Source: Propionibacteriaceae bacterium (GTDB lineage: Bacteria > Actinomycetota > Actinomycetes > Propionibacteriales > Propionibacteriaceae). From it: a stretch of DNA of 6,187 nt. The DNA lies in NCBI GenBank assembly GCA_021323255.1, contig JAJTCL010000172.1:1-6187 (forward strand). The letters are read 5' to 3'. Below the pieces are notes generated by a model. It worked only from the letters and a program-made list of their open reading frames with translations. It was not told where the DNA came from and made no database searches. This document shows, piece after piece, positions 4,702 through 6,187 of this stretch; position 1 is the first letter of the stretch; every line of letters starts with the position of its first letter. Position numbers and translations under genes: made by a program.

Positions 4702-6165
4702 ATGCCGGACGATGCTGTGTTGGATCCCGAGGAGCGAGCCGAGCTCGAGCGGCTGCGGGCCGAGGTAGCGGAACTGCGCTCACAAGCCGCCGCCCCGCCC
4801 CCTCTTGCCGAACCACCGGTTGCGGCCGCTCCACGGCCGCGGCGGCAGCGGTGGCGCTCGGTGGTCGCGACCCTGCTCATCGTGATCGGCTGCATACTGG
4901 CACCGATCTCTGTGGTGGCCGTTTGGACAAAGAACTTGGTCACCGACACTGATCGTTACGTGGCAACAGTGCAGCCGCTGGCCAGCGATCCGGCGATCCA
5001 GAGCGCAATCGCGGACAGGATCACCGCCGAGATCTTCACACACCTGGACGTGACGGGTATCACCAACCAGGCGGTCGACGCCCTCGCTGAGCGCGGGTTG
5101 CCTCCACTCGTGGCAAATCAGCTGAGCGCACTGTCCGAGCCGTTGGCCAGCGGGGTCGAAAGCTTCGTTCGGACCGAGGTTGGGAAGGTGGTGGCCAGCG
5201 ACGCGTTCGCCAACGCCTGGACCACTGCTAACCGGACAGCCCACCAGGCGCTGGTCGCTGCCCTGACTGGGGAGACCCGGGAAGGTGTCACGATCGAGAA
5301 CGACACCGTGAGCATCAACCTCGGTCCGTTCATCCAGGAAGTCAAACAGCGGCTGATTGACCGGGGATTTGAGCTAGCAAGCCGCATTCCCAACGTCAAC
5401 CCCTCCTTCGTGCTCGTCCAATCCGACTACATCGCCCAAGCTCGCGGTGCTTTCAATCTGCTCAATGCCGTTGGGTTCTGGCTCCCCATAGTGGCTCTGA
5501 TCTTCCTGGCGATCGGTATCTATGTCGCCAAAGGTCATCGCCGTGCACTGGTGGGTGCAGGGCTCGGCATCGCTGGCGGGATGGTGGTGCTGGCACTTGC
5601 GCTCGCTCTTTTCCGCACGATCTACCTCAATGAGCTTCCGCTGGGTGTGTTGACCCGGGATGCCGCAGCCGCCTTCTACGACACCCTTGTCCGGTTCCTG
5701 CGGCTGGGCCTGCGTACGGTGCTGGTCTTTGGACTCGTCATCGCGCTGGCCGGGTTCTTCACCGGCCGCTCCGTCACCGCGGTCCGGGCTCGGGCCGGGG
5801 TCAGCAAGGGTATCGGCTGGCTGCGAGGCGGCGCTGAGCAGGCTGGCTTCCGCACCGGCCCGGTTGGCGCCTGGGTCTACAGGTACAAGAAGGTGTTGTG
5901 GATCGCTGTGATTGCGATAGCGGCGCTGGTGCTGGTCTTCTGGGATCAGCCCACTGGAAGGGTGATCATCGGTTTGACGCTGGCAGTTCTGGTGGCGCTG
6001 GTGATCATCGAGTTCCTGGGTCGACCACCTAGCCCAACTGAACCAGAGCTGGTCGAGTCAGAGAGCGCTGCTGCTGTCGACACCAGCGACGTTTCCCCGA
6101 CTGCCTCAGCCTTGATCAGCGGCTCACAAGCTCCCGACACAGTGGAAGCAATTTCGCGTGGTTGA
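4702..6165 (+). CDS. Six-TM integral membrane protein with N-terminal coiled coil and large extracytoplasmic domain, function unknown
   Basis: From ATG 4702 the product has 487 residues. Residues 7-28 (L-D-P-E-E-R-A-E-L-E-R-L-R-A-E-V-A-E-L-R) form a short heptad coiled coil. A Pro/Ala linker and a basic stretch (R-P-R-R-Q-R-W-R) precede TM1 at about 53-75. Residues about 76-250 form a soluble domain, probably outside the membrane, opening with T-D-T-D-R-Y-V-A-T-V and rich in short helices. TM2-TM6 fall near 254-275, 284-308, 336-355, 397-415 and 420-438, and an acidic Ser/Thr-rich tail follows. The layout resembles uncharacterised actinobacterial membrane proteins; I recognise no enzyme motif. 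The start is uncertain. GGAAG lies 4 nt before ATG 4702, while GTG 4675 has GGGGGA 10 nt upstream and could even be leaderless. The in-frame ATG 4573 would place the operator-like repeat inside the gene. It follows the DUF1269 hairpin and probably has its own promoter. Confidence 0.88.
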   Translation: MPDDAVLDPEERAELERLRAEVAELRSQAAAPPPLAEPPVAAAPRPRRQRWRSVVATLLIVIGCILAPISVVAVWTKNLVTDTDRYVATVQPLASDPAIQSAIADRITAEIFTHLDVTGITNQAVDALAERGLPPLVANQLSALSEPLASGVESFVRTEVGKVVASDAFANAWTTANRTAHQALVAALTGETREGVTIENDTVSINLGPFIQEVKQRLIDRGFELASRIPNVNPSFVLVQSDYIAQARGAFNLLNAVGFWLPIVALIFLAIGIYVAKGHRRALVGAGLGIAGGMVVLALALALFRTIYLNELPLGVLTRDAAAAFYDTLVRFLRLGLRTVLVFGLVIALAGFFTGRSVTAVRARAGVSKGIGWLRGGAEQAGFRTGPVGAWVYRYKKVLWIAVIAIAALVLVFWDQPTGRVIIGLTLAVLVALVIIEFLGRPPSPTEPELVESESAAAVDTSDVSPTASALISGSQAPDTVEAISRG

Positions 6166-6187
6166 CGTATCTGAAGGCTGAGTGACC

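Noticed and set aside
5949..5965. GGGTGAT inside the six-TM gene as another site
   Set aside because: The required left arm is absent (GCCCAC) and it lies within a membrane-segment coding region.

Overview
The window is GC-rich and densely coded. Its codon use, GTG/ATG starts, Ala/Pro/Arg-rich termini and membrane-protein types suggest a high-GC actinomycete, possibly a mycobacterium or close relative. That placement is inference; no rRNA or marker gene is present.

Left half (1-2976, minus strand): a three-gene operon transcribed right to left. It starts with a cytoplasmic type I sulfatase carrying the C-T-A-G-R formylglycine motif. Next is a HAD-superfamily phosphohydrolase, 9 nt downstream. 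Last is a formylglycine-generating enzyme (FGE/SUMF1), which overlaps the HAD stop codon by the tetranucleotide ATGA and runs off the left edge. The FGE is the maturase that would oxidise the sulfatase cysteine to formylglycine, so enzyme and activator are made together. The HAD protein between them has no obvious role in maturation.

Centre (2977-3961): a 215-nt leader upstream of the sulfatase, a minus-strand TMEM175/DUF1211-type potassium channel gene, and a divergent intergenic region. Right half (3962-6165, plus strand): a DUF1269-type glycine-rich membrane protein gene ending in a perfect 9-bp hairpin, then a six-TM membrane protein of unrecognised function with an N-terminal coiled coil and a large extracytoplasmic domain.

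The main discovery candidate is non-coding. A 17-bp inverted repeat, TCACCC-N5-GGGTGA, always followed by TG in the direction of a gene, occurs three times, at 3048-3064 (minus), 3865-3881 (plus) and 4623-4639 (plus). Each copy lies upstream of a different transcription unit: the sulfatase operon, the divergent channel/DUF1269 pair, and the six-TM protein. This suggests one unidentified transcription factor controls all units as a local regulon. I saw no tRNA, rRNA, CRISPR array, insertion sequence or phage gene.
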